From positions 1-24,246 of the forward strand of contig JBEIPU010000050.1 in NCBI GenBank assembly GCA_040376925.1: DNA of 24,246 nt, read 5' to 3'. The notes under the pieces were generated by a model. It ran no database searches. It worked only from the letters and a program-made list of their open reading frames with translations, and was not told the origin of the DNA. The stretch is from RAM1 sp040376925 (GTDB taxonomy: Bacteria; Pseudomonadota; Gammaproteobacteria; Burkholderiales; Burkholderiaceae_C). A program made the translations under genes and the position numbers. Position 1 is the stretch's first letter, and the number at the start of each line of letters is the position of its first letter. Shown here piece after piece: positions 8,812-16,557 of the stretch.

Positions 8812-10265
8812 GCATCGAGCACTACATCCGCGACCACGCGCTGGACGCCATGCGCATCGCCGGGGCCAAGATCGGCGCCGGGCGCGAGCGCCACATCGTG
8901 GTGAGCAACCCCTACACCGGCCAACCCATCGGCACGGTACCCAAGGCCACGCTGGACGAAGTGCGCGCGGTCTACGCCACCGCCCATGCGTACCAGCCCA
9001 AGCTCACGCGCTTTGAGCGCGCCGCCATCCTGAACCGCGCCGCGGCCATCATCAGCACACGCATCGCCGAGATTGCCAACCTGATCACCGCCGAGGCCGG
9101 CCTGTGCCAGAAAGACGCGGTCTATGAAGCAGGCCGCGTGAGCGATGTGCTGCTGTTCGGCGCCAACGAGGTGCTCAAGGACGACGGCCAGATCTTCAGC
9201 TGCGACCTGACGCACCACGGCAAGAAGCGGCGCGTGTACACGCAGCGCGCGCCGCTGCTGGGCGTGATCACCGCCATCACGCCGTTCAATCACCCGATGA
9301 ACCAGGTGGCGCACAAGGTGGTGCCCAGCATTGCCACCAACAACCGCATGGTGCTCAAGCCGTCCGAGAAGGTGCCGTTCTCGGCCATCCTGTTCGCCGA
9401 CATCCTGTACGAGGCGGGCCTGCCGCCCGAGATGCTGAGCGTGGTCACCGGCGACCCGCGTGAGATCGCCGACGAGCTGATCACGAATGAGCATGTGGAC
9501 CTGGTGACCTTCACCGGCGGCGTGGCCATCGGCAAGTACATCGCCCACAAGGCAGGCTACCGCCGCATGGTGCTGGAGCTGGGCGGCAACGACCCCATCA
9601 TCGTGATGGAGGATGCCGACATTGACGAAGCGTCCACGCTGGCGGTGCAGGGCAGCTACAAGAATTCAGGCCAGCGCTGCACCGCCATCAAGCGCATGCT
9701 GGTGCATGAAGCTGTGGCCAGTCGTTTTGTGGAGCAGGTGGCTGAGAAGACGCGTGCCTGGAAATACGGCGACCCGATGGACAAGTCCAACGACATGGGC
9801 ACCGTGATCGACGAGCCGGCCGCCATGCTGTTTGAGTCGCGCGTGAACGAGGCCGTGGCCCAGGGCGCGAAGCTGCTGGTGGGCAATCAGCGCCGCGGCG
9901 CGCTGTACGCCCCCACGGTGCTGGACAACGTAGATCCGCGCATGACGGTGGCGCTGGAGGAAACCTTTGGCCCCGTGTCGCCCATCATCCGCTTCAAGGA
10001 CATTGACGACGCCATCCGCATCTCCAACGGTACGGCCTACGGCCTGAGCAGCTCGGTGTGCACCAACCGGCTGGACTACATCACCCGCTTTGTGAACGAG
10101 CTGCATGTGGGCACGGTGAACGTGCGCGAGGTGCCGGGCTACCGGCTGGAGCTGACGCCGTTTGGCGGCATCAAGGACTCCGGGCTTGGGTACAAGGAAG
10201 GTGTGCAGGAAGCGATCAAGAGTTTCACCAACCTCAAGACCTATTCCTTGCCATGGAGTACATAA
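8808..10265 (+). CDS. phnY: phosphonoacetaldehyde dehydrogenase
   Basis: This NAD(P)-dependent aldehyde dehydrogenase of 485 residues oxidises phosphonoacetaldehyde to phosphonoacetate, linking PhnW to PhnA. The nucleophile is C291 (SGQRCTAIKRM), the same number as in the characterised Sinorhizobium PhnY. E257 lies in LELGGNDP, and the cofactor region includes ITPFNHPMNQVAHK, LKPSEK and FTGGVAIGKYI. Its start overlaps the phnA stop as ATGA, so the two are translationally coupled. The name phnY is also used for an unrelated 2-oxoglutarate dioxygenase; this gene is the dehydrogenase. It is followed by a 98-base gap with a hairpin repeat before the next plus-strand gene. Confidence 0.95.
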   Translation: MSIEHYIRDHALDAMRIAGAKIGAGRERHIVVSNPYTGQPIGTVPKATLDEVRAVYATAHAYQPKLTRFERAAILNRAAAIISTRIAEIANLITAEAGLCQKDAVYEAGRVSDVLLFGANEVLKDDGQIFSCDLTHHGKKRRVYTQRAPLLGVITAITPFNHPMNQVAHKVVPSIATNNRMVLKPSEKVPFSAILFADILYEAGLPPEMLSVVTGDPREIADELITNEHVDLVTFTGGVAIGKYIAHKAGYRRMVLELGGNDPIIVMEDADIDEASTLAVQGSYKNSGQRCTAIKRMLVHEAVASRFVEQVAEKTRAWKYGDPMDKSNDMGTVIDEPAAMLFESRVNEAVAQGAKLLVGNQRRGALYAPTVLDNVDPRMTVALEETFGPVSPIIRFKDIDDAIRISNGTAYGLSSSVCTNRLDYITRFVNELHVGTVNVREVPGYRLELTPFGGIKDSGLGYKEGVQEAIKSFTNLKTYSLPWST

Positions 10266-10270
10266 CTCCC

Positions 10271-10334
10271 CCCGAAGCGCCTTCGGCGCCTCCCCCCAGG
10301 GGCGCCACCAGCGGCCCGGCAAAGCCGGTTCCGC
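10271..10334. repeat. GC-rich intergenic hairpin repeat, Comamonadaceae type
   Basis: The gap between phnY and the HD-domain gene holds GCGCC-TTC-GGCGC (10277-10289), then a C-run and GGGGCGCC, then GCGG-C-CCGGC-AAA-GCCGG-TT-CCGC (10311-10334). I recall very similar sequences scattered between genes in Acidovorax and relatives, but could not check copies here. No T-tract follows, so it is not a canonical terminator. It may stabilise or separate upstream and downstream parts of the operon mRNA. Confidence 0.6.
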
Positions 10335-10363
10335 GGTGACCGCTTGAATAGATCGCCATCCCC

Positions 10364-10912
10364 ATGCTGAGTCTTCAAGATATAGAGCAGCTTTTCACCA
10401 AGCGCGGCGGCGAGCAATACACCGGCGAGCCGGTGACGCAGCTGGAGCACGCCTTGCAAAGCGCCATGCTGGCCGAGAACGAGGGCGCCAGCGACGCGCT
10501 GGTGACGGCCGCGCTGCTGCACGACCTGGGCCACCTGCTGCATGACCTGGGCGCCACGCCTACGCTGCAGGGTGTGGACGACGTGCACCAGTACCGCGCG
10601 CTGCCGTTCCTGCGCGGGCTGTTTGGTGACGATGTGATCGAACCGATCAAGCTGCATGTGGACGCCAAGCGCTACCTATGCGCCACGCGGGCGGATTATT
10701 TCGCGGCGCTGTCGGACGACTCCAAACGGTCGCTGGCCTTGCAGGGCGGCATCTTCAGCCCCGGCCAGGCGGATGCCTTCATCCGCCAACCGGGCGCCGA
10801 GGCCGCGGTACGCCTGCGCATCTGGGACGACCTGGCCAAAGCCGATGGGCTGGCCACGCCGCCGCTGTCGCACTACCTGGACCGTGCGCGGCGCTGCGCC
10901 TTGCGCGCATGA
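10364..10912 (+). CDS. PhnZ-like HD-domain mixed-valence diiron oxygenase
   Basis: The 182-residue product belongs to the phosphonate-operon HD family (I recall TIGR03276) that includes PhnZ, which cleaves the C-P bond of 2-amino-1-hydroxyethylphosphonate with O2 to give glycine and phosphate. By alignment from memory with PhnZ, the iron ligands are H29, H53-D54, H75, H98 and D155. Substrate and gate residues Y19, E22, H57 and K102 are also present (YTGEPVTQLEHAL, LLHDLGHLL, HVDAKRYL, RIWDDL). So the enzyme looks intact. No 2-oxoglutarate dioxygenase partner lies in the window, so the hydroxylated substrate must be supplied by another gene or taken up. It overlaps the next gene by ATGA. The related TmpB acts on N-trimethyl-AEP, so a methylated substrate is also possible. 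Confidence 0.85.
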   Translation: MLSLQDIEQLFTKRGGEQYTGEPVTQLEHALQSAMLAENEGASDALVTAALLHDLGHLLHDLGATPTLQGVDDVHQYRALPFLRGLFGDDVIEPIKLHVDAKRYLCATRADYFAALSDDSKRSLALQGGIFSPGQADAFIRQPGAEAAVRLRIWDDLAKADGLATPPLSHYLDRARRCALRA

Positions 10913-11760
10913 CCTGGGGCGTGGTGGCAGCGGTGCTGTTTGGCGCCCTGCTGCACGCCAGCTGGAACGCGCTGGTCAAGTCCAGCCACGACAAGGCGCT
11001 GGACACGGCGGTGATCCACCTGGTGGGCTCGGTCATTGGCATACCGCTGCTGATGCTGACCGGGCTGCCGCCGATGGCAGCCTGGCCCTACATCGCCGCT
11101 TCGATGGTGATCCATATCGGCTACTACATCGCGCTGACCGGCGCCTACAAACACGGCGACCTGGGCCTGACGTATCCGCTGATGCGCGGCGTGGGGCCGG
11201 TGCTGGTCGCGCTGTCGGCCACACTCACCTTGGGCGAGACGCTGACGCCCATCGCCTGGGTTGGCGTGTTGGGCGTGTGCAGCGGCGTGCTGTTGCTGGG
11301 CCTGTCGCGCCGCGCGCTGGACCAACCCAAGGCCGTGGCTTTTGCGCTGACCAACGCCGTGATCATTGCGGTGTACACCGTGGTGGATGCGCTGGGCGCA
11401 CGCATGGCCGTGCAACACGGGGGCAATGTTTTCCAGTACGTGGCGCTGCTGTTTGTGCTGGACGGCTGGCCGTTTGCGCTGATCGTGCTGCGACAGCGGG
11501 GCATGGCGATGGCGTTGCCGTATGCACGGGCACGGCTGCCGGTGGCTTCGTTTGCGGCCATCGCCTCGGTAGGTTCGTACGGTATTGCGTTGTGGGCGAT
11601 GACGCGCGCGCCCGTCGCAACAGTGGCCGCTTTACGCGAAACATCGGTGCTGTTCGCCGCGTTGCTGGGCAGCTGGTTCCTGAAAGAAGCCTTCACCCTG
11701 CGCCGCGCGATCGGCACCGCGGTCATCGTTGCAGGCGTGATGGCCTTGAGGCTCGGATGA
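10909..11760 (+). CDS. DMT/EamA-family membrane protein of phosphonate operons
   Basis: The 283-residue protein is almost entirely hydrophobic, with about ten membrane segments in two EamA-like halves (LFGALLHASWNALVKSS; MTRAPVATVAALRETS near the end, a typical EamA motif). Members of the drug/metabolite transporter superfamily move small metabolites across the inner membrane. I recall a specific phosphonate-associated subfamily (TIGR03340) with this neighbourhood. The start ATG at 10909 overlaps the stop of the HD gene; open frame continues upstream but would lie inside that gene. It is followed by 4 bases and then the flavoenzyme gene. Substrate and direction are unknown; export of an amine or glycine-type product, or uptake of a substrate, would fit. 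Confidence 0.85.
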   Translation: MTWGVVAAVLFGALLHASWNALVKSSHDKALDTAVIHLVGSVIGIPLLMLTGLPPMAAWPYIAASMVIHIGYYIALTGAYKHGDLGLTYPLMRGVGPVLVALSATLTLGETLTPIAWVGVLGVCSGVLLLGLSRRALDQPKAVAFALTNAVIIAVYTVVDALGARMAVQHGGNVFQYVALLFVLDGWPFALIVLRQRGMAMALPYARARLPVASFAAIASVGSYGIALWAMTRAPVATVAALRETSVLFAALLGSWFLKEAFTLRRAIGTAVIVAGVMALRLG

Positions 11761-11764
11761 CACC

Positions 11765-14173
11765 ATGACACTACCTTCACACGCACAAGTCGTCATCGTC
11801 GGCGGCGGCATTGCCGGCTGCTCGGTGGCCTACCACCTGGCCAAACTGGGCGTGACCGACGTGCTGCTGATCGAACAGGGCAAGCTGACCAGCGGCACCA
11901 CCTGGCACGCGGCCGGCCTGGTAGGCCAGATGCGGCCCAACCGCAGCATGACGGCCATGAGCAAGTACGGCATCGAGCTGTATTCCACGCTGGAGCAGGA
12001 AACAGGCCTGGCCACCGGCTGGAAGCAGTGCGGCAGCGTCAATGTGGCGCGCACGCCCGGGCGCCTGAAGGTCCTGAAAAAGCAGGTGGCGCTGGCCCAC
12101 AGCTTTGGCGTGGAATGCCACGAGATCACGCCCGCCGAGGCCGGCGACAAATACCCCGTGATGCGCACCGACGACCTGGCCGGCGCCATCTGGCTGCCGG
12201 GCGACGGCAAGGCCAACCCGGCCGACCTGTGCATGTCCCTGGCCAAGGGCGCGCGCAACCGCGGCGTGAAAATGGTCGAAGGCGTGGAGGTGACGGGCGT
12301 GATCACCGAGGCTGGCCGCGCGGTGGGTGTGCGCACCGCACAGGGCGAGGTGCGCTGCGAAACCCTGGTCAACTGCGCCGGCCAGTGGGCGCGGCAGTTC
12401 GGCCGGCTGGCGGGCGTGAACGTGCCGCTGTACTCGGCCGAGCATTTCTACATCGTGACCGGCCAGATCCCCGGCGTACACCCCATGCTGCCCGTGATGC
12501 GCGACCCCGACGGCTACATCTACTACAAGGAAGAAGTGGGCGGCCTGGTGATGGGCGGCTTTGAGCCCCAGGCCAAGCCATGGAAGATGGACCCGATTCC
12601 GTCCACCTTCCAGTTTGAACTGCTGGGCGAAGACTGGGACCAGTTCGAGATCCTGATGACGAACGCCATGCACCGCACGCCGTGCCTGGAGACCGCAGAA
12701 ATCAAGATGCTGCTCAACGGGCCCGAAAGCTTCACGCCCGACGGCAATTTCATCCTGGGCGAAGCGCCCGAGCTGCGCGATTACTTCGTCTGCGCGGGCT
12801 TCAATTCCGCCGGCATTGCCAACAGCGGCGGCGCCGGCCGCCTCATGGCCGAGTGGATCGTGGGCGGCGAACCCAGCATGGATTTGTGGGAGGTAGACAT
12901 CCGCCGCTTCGGCGCCTTCACCGGCAACCGGCGCGCCTTGTCTGAACGCACCGGCGAAACCCTGGGCCTGCACTACGCCATGCGCTGGCCCCGGCAGGAG
13001 CTGGAGACGGCGCGGCCGCTGCGCACGTCGCCGCTGTATGACACATTGCTGGCCAAGGGCGCGGAGTTCGGCAGCAAGAACGGTTGGGAACGCGCGAACT
13101 ACTTCAAACCTGCGGGTGAGAAGCGCCCCGATTACACGCTGGGCACACCCGGCTGGCTGCCCTGGATGCAGGCCGAGCAAAGGGCCACGCGCGAAGCCGT
13201 GGCCCTCTACGACCAGACGTCGTTCAGCAAGCTGCTGCTGCAGGGCCGCGACGCACTCGCGCTGCTGCAGCGCCTGTGCGCGAATGAGATGGACGTGCCC
13301 ATTGGCAAGATGGTCTACACGCCCATGCTCAACGCCCGAGGCGGCATCGAAAGCGACCTGACCGTCATGCGCCAGGCGCCGGACAGGTTCCTCATCATCA
13401 CCGGCTCGGCCCAGACCGTGCGCGACTTTGACTGGATCAGCCGGCAAACCGGGACCCATGAGCATGCGGTACTGACCGATGTGTCGGCGATGTACAGCGT
13501 GCTGTCCGTCATGGGCCCGAAGGCGCGCGAGCTGCTGGCCCGTGTGAGCCCCGACGACTTGTCGCCCGAGGGCCTGAAGTTCTCGTGGACCAAAGAGATC
13601 GATCTGGGTCATGCGCGCGTGCGCGCCGCGCGCATGAGCTATGTGGGCGGACCGGGCTTTGAGCTGTATGTGCCGGTCGAAATGGCCCGCCATGTGTACC
13701 TGGCGCTGCACGAGGCCGGCCAGGCGCTTGGACTGAAAGACGCCGGCTACTACGCGCTGGACGCCCTGCGCATTGAGCAGGGCCGTCGCGCCTGGGGCGC
13801 AGAGCTGGGGCCAGACGAAACGCCGTGGGAAGCCGGCCTGGCCTTCAGCGTCAAGCTGGACAAGCCGGCGGACTTTATCGGCAAGCATGCGCTGCTGGCA
13901 GCGCGCGGCCAGCAGCTGCGCAAGAAGCTGGTCACGCTGGTATTTGCCGATACGCAGGCGTTTGGCTGGGGTGGCGAGCCCATTGTGCTGAATGGTGAGA
14001 CGGTGGGCGAGATTTCATCGGTGGGCTTCAGCCCGCTGGCCGGTGCCTGCGTGGCGCTGGGCTATGTGCGCGGCGCGGGCGCCAACCAGCCGCATGCGGG
14101 CACACCGGCCCATATCGAGCTGTGGGGCCAGCGCGTTGCTGTCACACTGCATGACCGCTGGCCACCTCCTTGA
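11765..14173 (+). CDS. FAD-dependent oxidoreductase fused to GcvT domain (dimethylglycine/sarcosine dehydrogenase type)
   Basis: The 802-residue protein has an N-terminal FAD oxidoreductase domain (about 5-375) with dinucleotide motif GGGIAG (13-18), acidic E37, and TSGTTWHAAGL, where H48 matches the histidine that covalently holds FAD in dimethylglycine and sarcosine dehydrogenases. A short linker domain follows (about 378-430), then a GcvT folate-binding region (about 440-700, including DALRIEQGRRAWG) and a GcvT C-terminal barrel. The family oxidises N-methyl groups and passes the one-carbon unit to tetrahydrofolate. In this operon the substrate could be an N-methylated aminophosphonate, or the N-methylglycine released from it by the HD enzyme. 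Its stop overlaps the next gene. A cytoplasmic location is likely, as no signal peptide is seen. Confidence 0.85.
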   Translation: MTLPSHAQVVIVGGGIAGCSVAYHLAKLGVTDVLLIEQGKLTSGTTWHAAGLVGQMRPNRSMTAMSKYGIELYSTLEQETGLATGWKQCGSVNVARTPGRLKVLKKQVALAHSFGVECHEITPAEAGDKYPVMRTDDLAGAIWLPGDGKANPADLCMSLAKGARNRGVKMVEGVEVTGVITEAGRAVGVRTAQGEVRCETLVNCAGQWARQFGRLAGVNVPLYSAEHFYIVTGQIPGVHPMLPVMRDPDGYIYYKEEVGGLVMGGFEPQAKPWKMDPIPSTFQFELLGEDWDQFEILMTNAMHRTPCLETAEIKMLLNGPESFTPDGNFILGEAPELRDYFVCAGFNSAGIANSGGAGRLMAEWIVGGEPSMDLWEVDIRRFGAFTGNRRALSERTGETLGLHYAMRWPRQELETARPLRTSPLYDTLLAKGAEFGSKNGWERANYFKPAGEKRPDYTLGTPGWLPWMQAEQRATREAVALYDQTSFSKLLLQGRDALALLQRLCANEMDVPIGKMVYTPMLNARGGIESDLTVMRQAPDRFLIITGSAQTVRDFDWISRQTGTHEHAVLTDVSAMYSVLSVMGPKARELLARVSPDDLSPEGLKFSWTKEIDLGHARVRAARMSYVGGPGFELYVPVEMARHVYLALHEAGQALGLKDAGYYALDALRIEQGRRAWGAELGPDETPWEAGLAFSVKLDKPADFIGKHALLAARGQQLRKKLVTLVFADTQAFGWGGEPIVLNGETVGEISSVGFSPLAGACVALGYVRGAGANQPHAGTPAHIELWGQRVAVTLHDRWPPP

Positions 14174-14949
14174 TGCCCATGAACACTGCTGCCATACAGA
14201 CCGTCGCCCAAGCGCTCATTGCAGCGCGGCGCGACCGCACCCCCTGCGACGCCCGGCCCCTGGCCGCCGCGCTGCAAACACCCGAAGAAGCCTACGCTGC
14301 GCAGGCCGCCGTGGCCCAGGCGCTGGACGGCGCCGGCCCCGCCGTCGCACAGCACTGGAAGTCCGGCGGGCCTTCGCGCGACGCCACCCTCACCCACGCC
14401 CCGCTGCCCGCCACCGGTGTACGCGCCAGCCCCGCCGACATGCGCGACCTGCACTTCAACCTGCGCCTGATCGAAGCCGAGGTCGCGCTGCGGCTGGGCC
14501 AGGCCGTCACGCCCGCGCTGGCATCCACACTGACACCCGAAGCCGCCACGGCACTGCTGGACGGCATGACGGTGTCGATTGAAGTGGTGGATTCACGCTG
14601 GCAGGACCTGCCCCAGGTGCCGCCGCTGCTCAAGCTGGCCGACCTGCAGGTTCACGGCGCGCTGGCGCTGGGCGCTTGGGTGCCGTTCGTGGCGCGCGAC
14701 TGGTCCGCACAGACCTGCGAGGTGACGGTTGGCACGCAAGCCCCGCAGCGCTTTGCGGGCACCCATTCGCTGCGCGACCCGGCCTGGCTGCTGCCCACCT
14801 GGCTGCGCCACGCCACCCGCCACGGCCAGACGGTGCCCGCCGGCACCGTAGTCACCACCGGCACCTGGTGCGGCATGCTCAAAGCCCAGGCGGGCGATCG
14901 GGTGACGGCGCGCTTTGCCGGGGTGGGTGAAGCTTCAGTCCAGCTTTAA
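14173..14949 (+). CDS. fumarylacetoacetase-fold hydratase/decarboxylase (MhpD / 4-oxalocrotonate decarboxylase-like)
   Basis: The 258-residue product resembles the 2-keto-4-pentenoate hydratase and 4-oxalocrotonate decarboxylase group. The metal-binding LIEAEVALRLG motif lies near residues 97-107, followed by SIEVVDSRW, a QVHGALALGAW segment, and VTTGTWCGMLKAQAGDRVTARF at the end. These enzymes use Mg2+ or Mn2+ to act on short 2-oxo acids. The start is taken as ATG 14173, overlapping the previous stop (TGATG); ATG 14179 is also possible. It is the last gene of the plus operon and converges with the PIN gene 10 bases away. A role in phosphonate use is not known. It may act on an oxaloacetate-like 2-oxo acid, or be a passenger. 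Confidence 0.8.
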   Translation: MPMNTAAIQTVAQALIAARRDRTPCDARPLAAALQTPEEAYAAQAAVAQALDGAGPAVAQHWKSGGPSRDATLTHAPLPATGVRASPADMRDLHFNLRLIEAEVALRLGQAVTPALASTLTPEAATALLDGMTVSIEVVDSRWQDLPQVPPLLKLADLQVHGALALGAWVPFVARDWSAQTCEVTVGTQAPQRFAGTHSLRDPAWLLPTWLRHATRHGQTVPAGTVVTTGTWCGMLKAQAGDRVTARFAGVGEASVQL

Positions 14950-14959
14950 CCCGGCAACC

Positions 14960-15451
14960 TCAAGGCTGCCAAAGCGCAAGACGCCTTGCAACCTCGGCCC
15001 GGGGCAAACGGCAGCGCGGGTCTTGAGCCAACACAGCCAGCCCTGTGTGCAGCGCGGCCCGGTTGCCGGCATCACTTTCATCCAGCGCATCCAGCAGCCA
15101 CAGCAAGCCGTAGCAGGTCACGCCCTTGTCTTTGGCGGTCGTGCGCAGCAGGCCGTCACCGCTCAACAAGATATGGTCCGGGCGGCGCGCGCAGGCCAGC
15201 GCAAAGCAGTCGGGCACGCTCAGCTTCCTGTGCTCGTTGCGCACCGCCTGTGCAAAGGCCACCTCATCTGGCGTCAGCGCCACCACTTGCAAACCCAGCG
15301 CACGGTAGTGCGGCCCCTGGTACGGCGCCAGCTCACGCCCATACAGCACATCGGGCACCACCATGGGCACACCGGTGCCAAACGCCAGCGGCAGCAGGCC
15401 GCAGCGCTCCAGGTCAATCAGCACCGAGGTGTCTGAAACCAGCAGGATCAC
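14960..15451 (-). CDS. PIN-domain ribonuclease, probable toxin
   Basis: This 163-residue protein is a PIN-type metal-dependent nuclease. The acidic set is visible: D7 in VSDTSVLIDLE, E40 in GRELAP, D81 in SVPDCFALA, and D99 in LLSGDGLL. It starts with GTG only 3 bases after the stop of the XRE/ImmA gene, so the two are coupled, as in toxin-antitoxin operons. The start is chosen because the PIN motif begins at once. Targets (tRNA, rRNA or mRNA) cannot be inferred. It converges on the phosphonate operon with a 10-base gap that contains no obvious terminator. Confidence 0.85.
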   Translation of the reverse strand: MILLVSDTSVLIDLERCGLLPLAFGTGVPMVVPDVLYGRELAPYQGPHYRALGLQVVALTPDEVAFAQAVRNEHRKLSVPDCFALACARRPDHILLSGDGLLRTTAKDKGVTCYGLLWLLDALDESDAGNRAALHTGLAVLAQDPRCRLPRAEVARRLALWQP

Positions 15452-15454
15452 GCT

Positions 15455-16528
15455 TCACGCCCCGGCCGGCAACAGCCGCTCACCCAGCGTGCGCACGCTG
15501 ATCTGCAGCAGCTCGGCTGCCTTGGCGTCGGATATGGCCTGCTCCGTGGCGGCCCGCAGGCACAGGCGTTCCATGCGCGTAGGCACCTCGGGCGCGCAGG
15601 GCTGCGGCTCCACCGCCGCCTTGCCCGCCCATTGCATGCGCACCATCTGGCCCCACAGGCGGTTGAACAAAGCAGGGCTGATGATGCCCAGTTGCTTGCA
15701 ACGCATGACCAACATCGACACGCTCACCTTGAACAAGCCCTTGAGCTCCAGCAGCTCGCCCATGGAAAGACCGGTGCGCGCCTTGCCCAGGCGCTTGTAG
15801 AGCATGCTGCGCGCCACCAGAAAGGCGCCGGCAAAGCGGTCGCAGGCCTTCTCGGCGGACTTGTCCGTCCAGGCTTCGCCCTGCAGCGTCAGCACCAGGT
15901 GGCCCAGCTCGTGCGCCAGCGTGAAGCGCTGGCGTTCGCCATTGTGGTTTTTGTTGACCACGATCACCGCCACGTCACGTGCGCCGTCGCGCCTGGCAAA
16001 TGCCTTAGAGCCCGACACGGCCTGCGGCAAATCCAGCGCAATCACTTTCACGCCATAGTCTTCCAGCAGCTCGGCCATGGACGGGATCGGGTCAATGCCA
16101 ATCTGCCAGGCGGCTCGCAGCGCCTCGGCCGCGTCTTCGGCGGCCTCGGGCGTGCTGATGGCCAGCGCCTTCAGCCGCGGCGCGGCCCAGTCCAGGTGCG
16201 CATCGGGCAGGATATCTTCCACCTCCAGGTAGCGCTCCACATGGTCAATGACGATGGCTTCCACCGCCTTTTCTTCACGGGCGCCGGTGGCAGGGTCTTT
16301 GCGAAAGTCCACGCCCGACAGCGCCACCTCGCGGTCGCTCAGCAGGTATTCGGGCGACACCTTCAGCACACGCGCCAGGGCCAGCAGCACGTCAGAGCCC
16401 GGCATCATCTGGTCGTTTTCATACTTGCCGATGGCCTGGGCCGACACCAGGCCATCGACGGCCTCTTCCAAAGCGCGCAGAGACAGGCCGGCAGCATCAC
16501 GCGCCAGCTTCAGCCGGTTTCCGATCAT
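15455..16528 (-). CDS. XRE regulator fused to ImmA/IrrE-type metallopeptidase, probable antitoxin
   Basis: The 357-residue protein has an N-terminal XRE helix-turn-helix (about residues 3-63, with SAQAIGKYEND) and a COG2856/ImmA zincin domain with HELGH at 206-210 and a likely third ligand E226 in EKACDRFAGAFLV. A C-terminal region of about 60 residues ends with a helix-turn-helix-like stretch (ATEQAISDAKAAELLQISVR). Such fusions act as repressors that are relieved by proteolysis, and pairings with PIN toxins have been predicted in comparative genomics. It is preceded by a promoter with a 10-bp inverted repeat, fitting autorepression. It lies just downstream of hsdS on the same strand, but has its own promoter. 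Confidence 0.85.
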   Translation of the reverse strand: MIGNRLKLARDAAGLSLRALEEAVDGLVSAQAIGKYENDQMMPGSDVLLALARVLKVSPEYLLSDREVALSGVDFRKDPATGAREEKAVEAIVIDHVERYLEVEDILPDAHLDWAAPRLKALAISTPEAAEDAAEALRAAWQIGIDPIPSMAELLEDYGVKVIALDLPQAVSGSKAFARRDGARDVAVIVVNKNHNGERQRFTLAHELGHLVLTLQGEAWTDKSAEKACDRFAGAFLVARSMLYKRLGKARTGLSMGELLELKGLFKVSVSMLVMRCKQLGIISPALFNRLWGQMVRMQWAGKAAVEPQPCAPEVPTRMERLCLRAATEQAISDAKAAELLQISVRTLGERLLPAGA

Positions 16529-16557
16529 GGCAGTGCTCCGAGGGGTTCAGGGGTTGG

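Noticed and set aside
10271..10334. Rho-independent terminator after phnY
   Set aside because: Strong hairpins are present but no T-tract follows, so it was called a repeat rather than a terminator.
11777..13888. Very long open frame antisense to the FAD-GcvT gene
   Set aside because: It is a by-product of high-GC codon bias. Its translation is low-complexity (rich in His, Ala, Gly, Arg, Gln) with no family motif, while the plus-strand frame has clear FAD and GcvT motifs.
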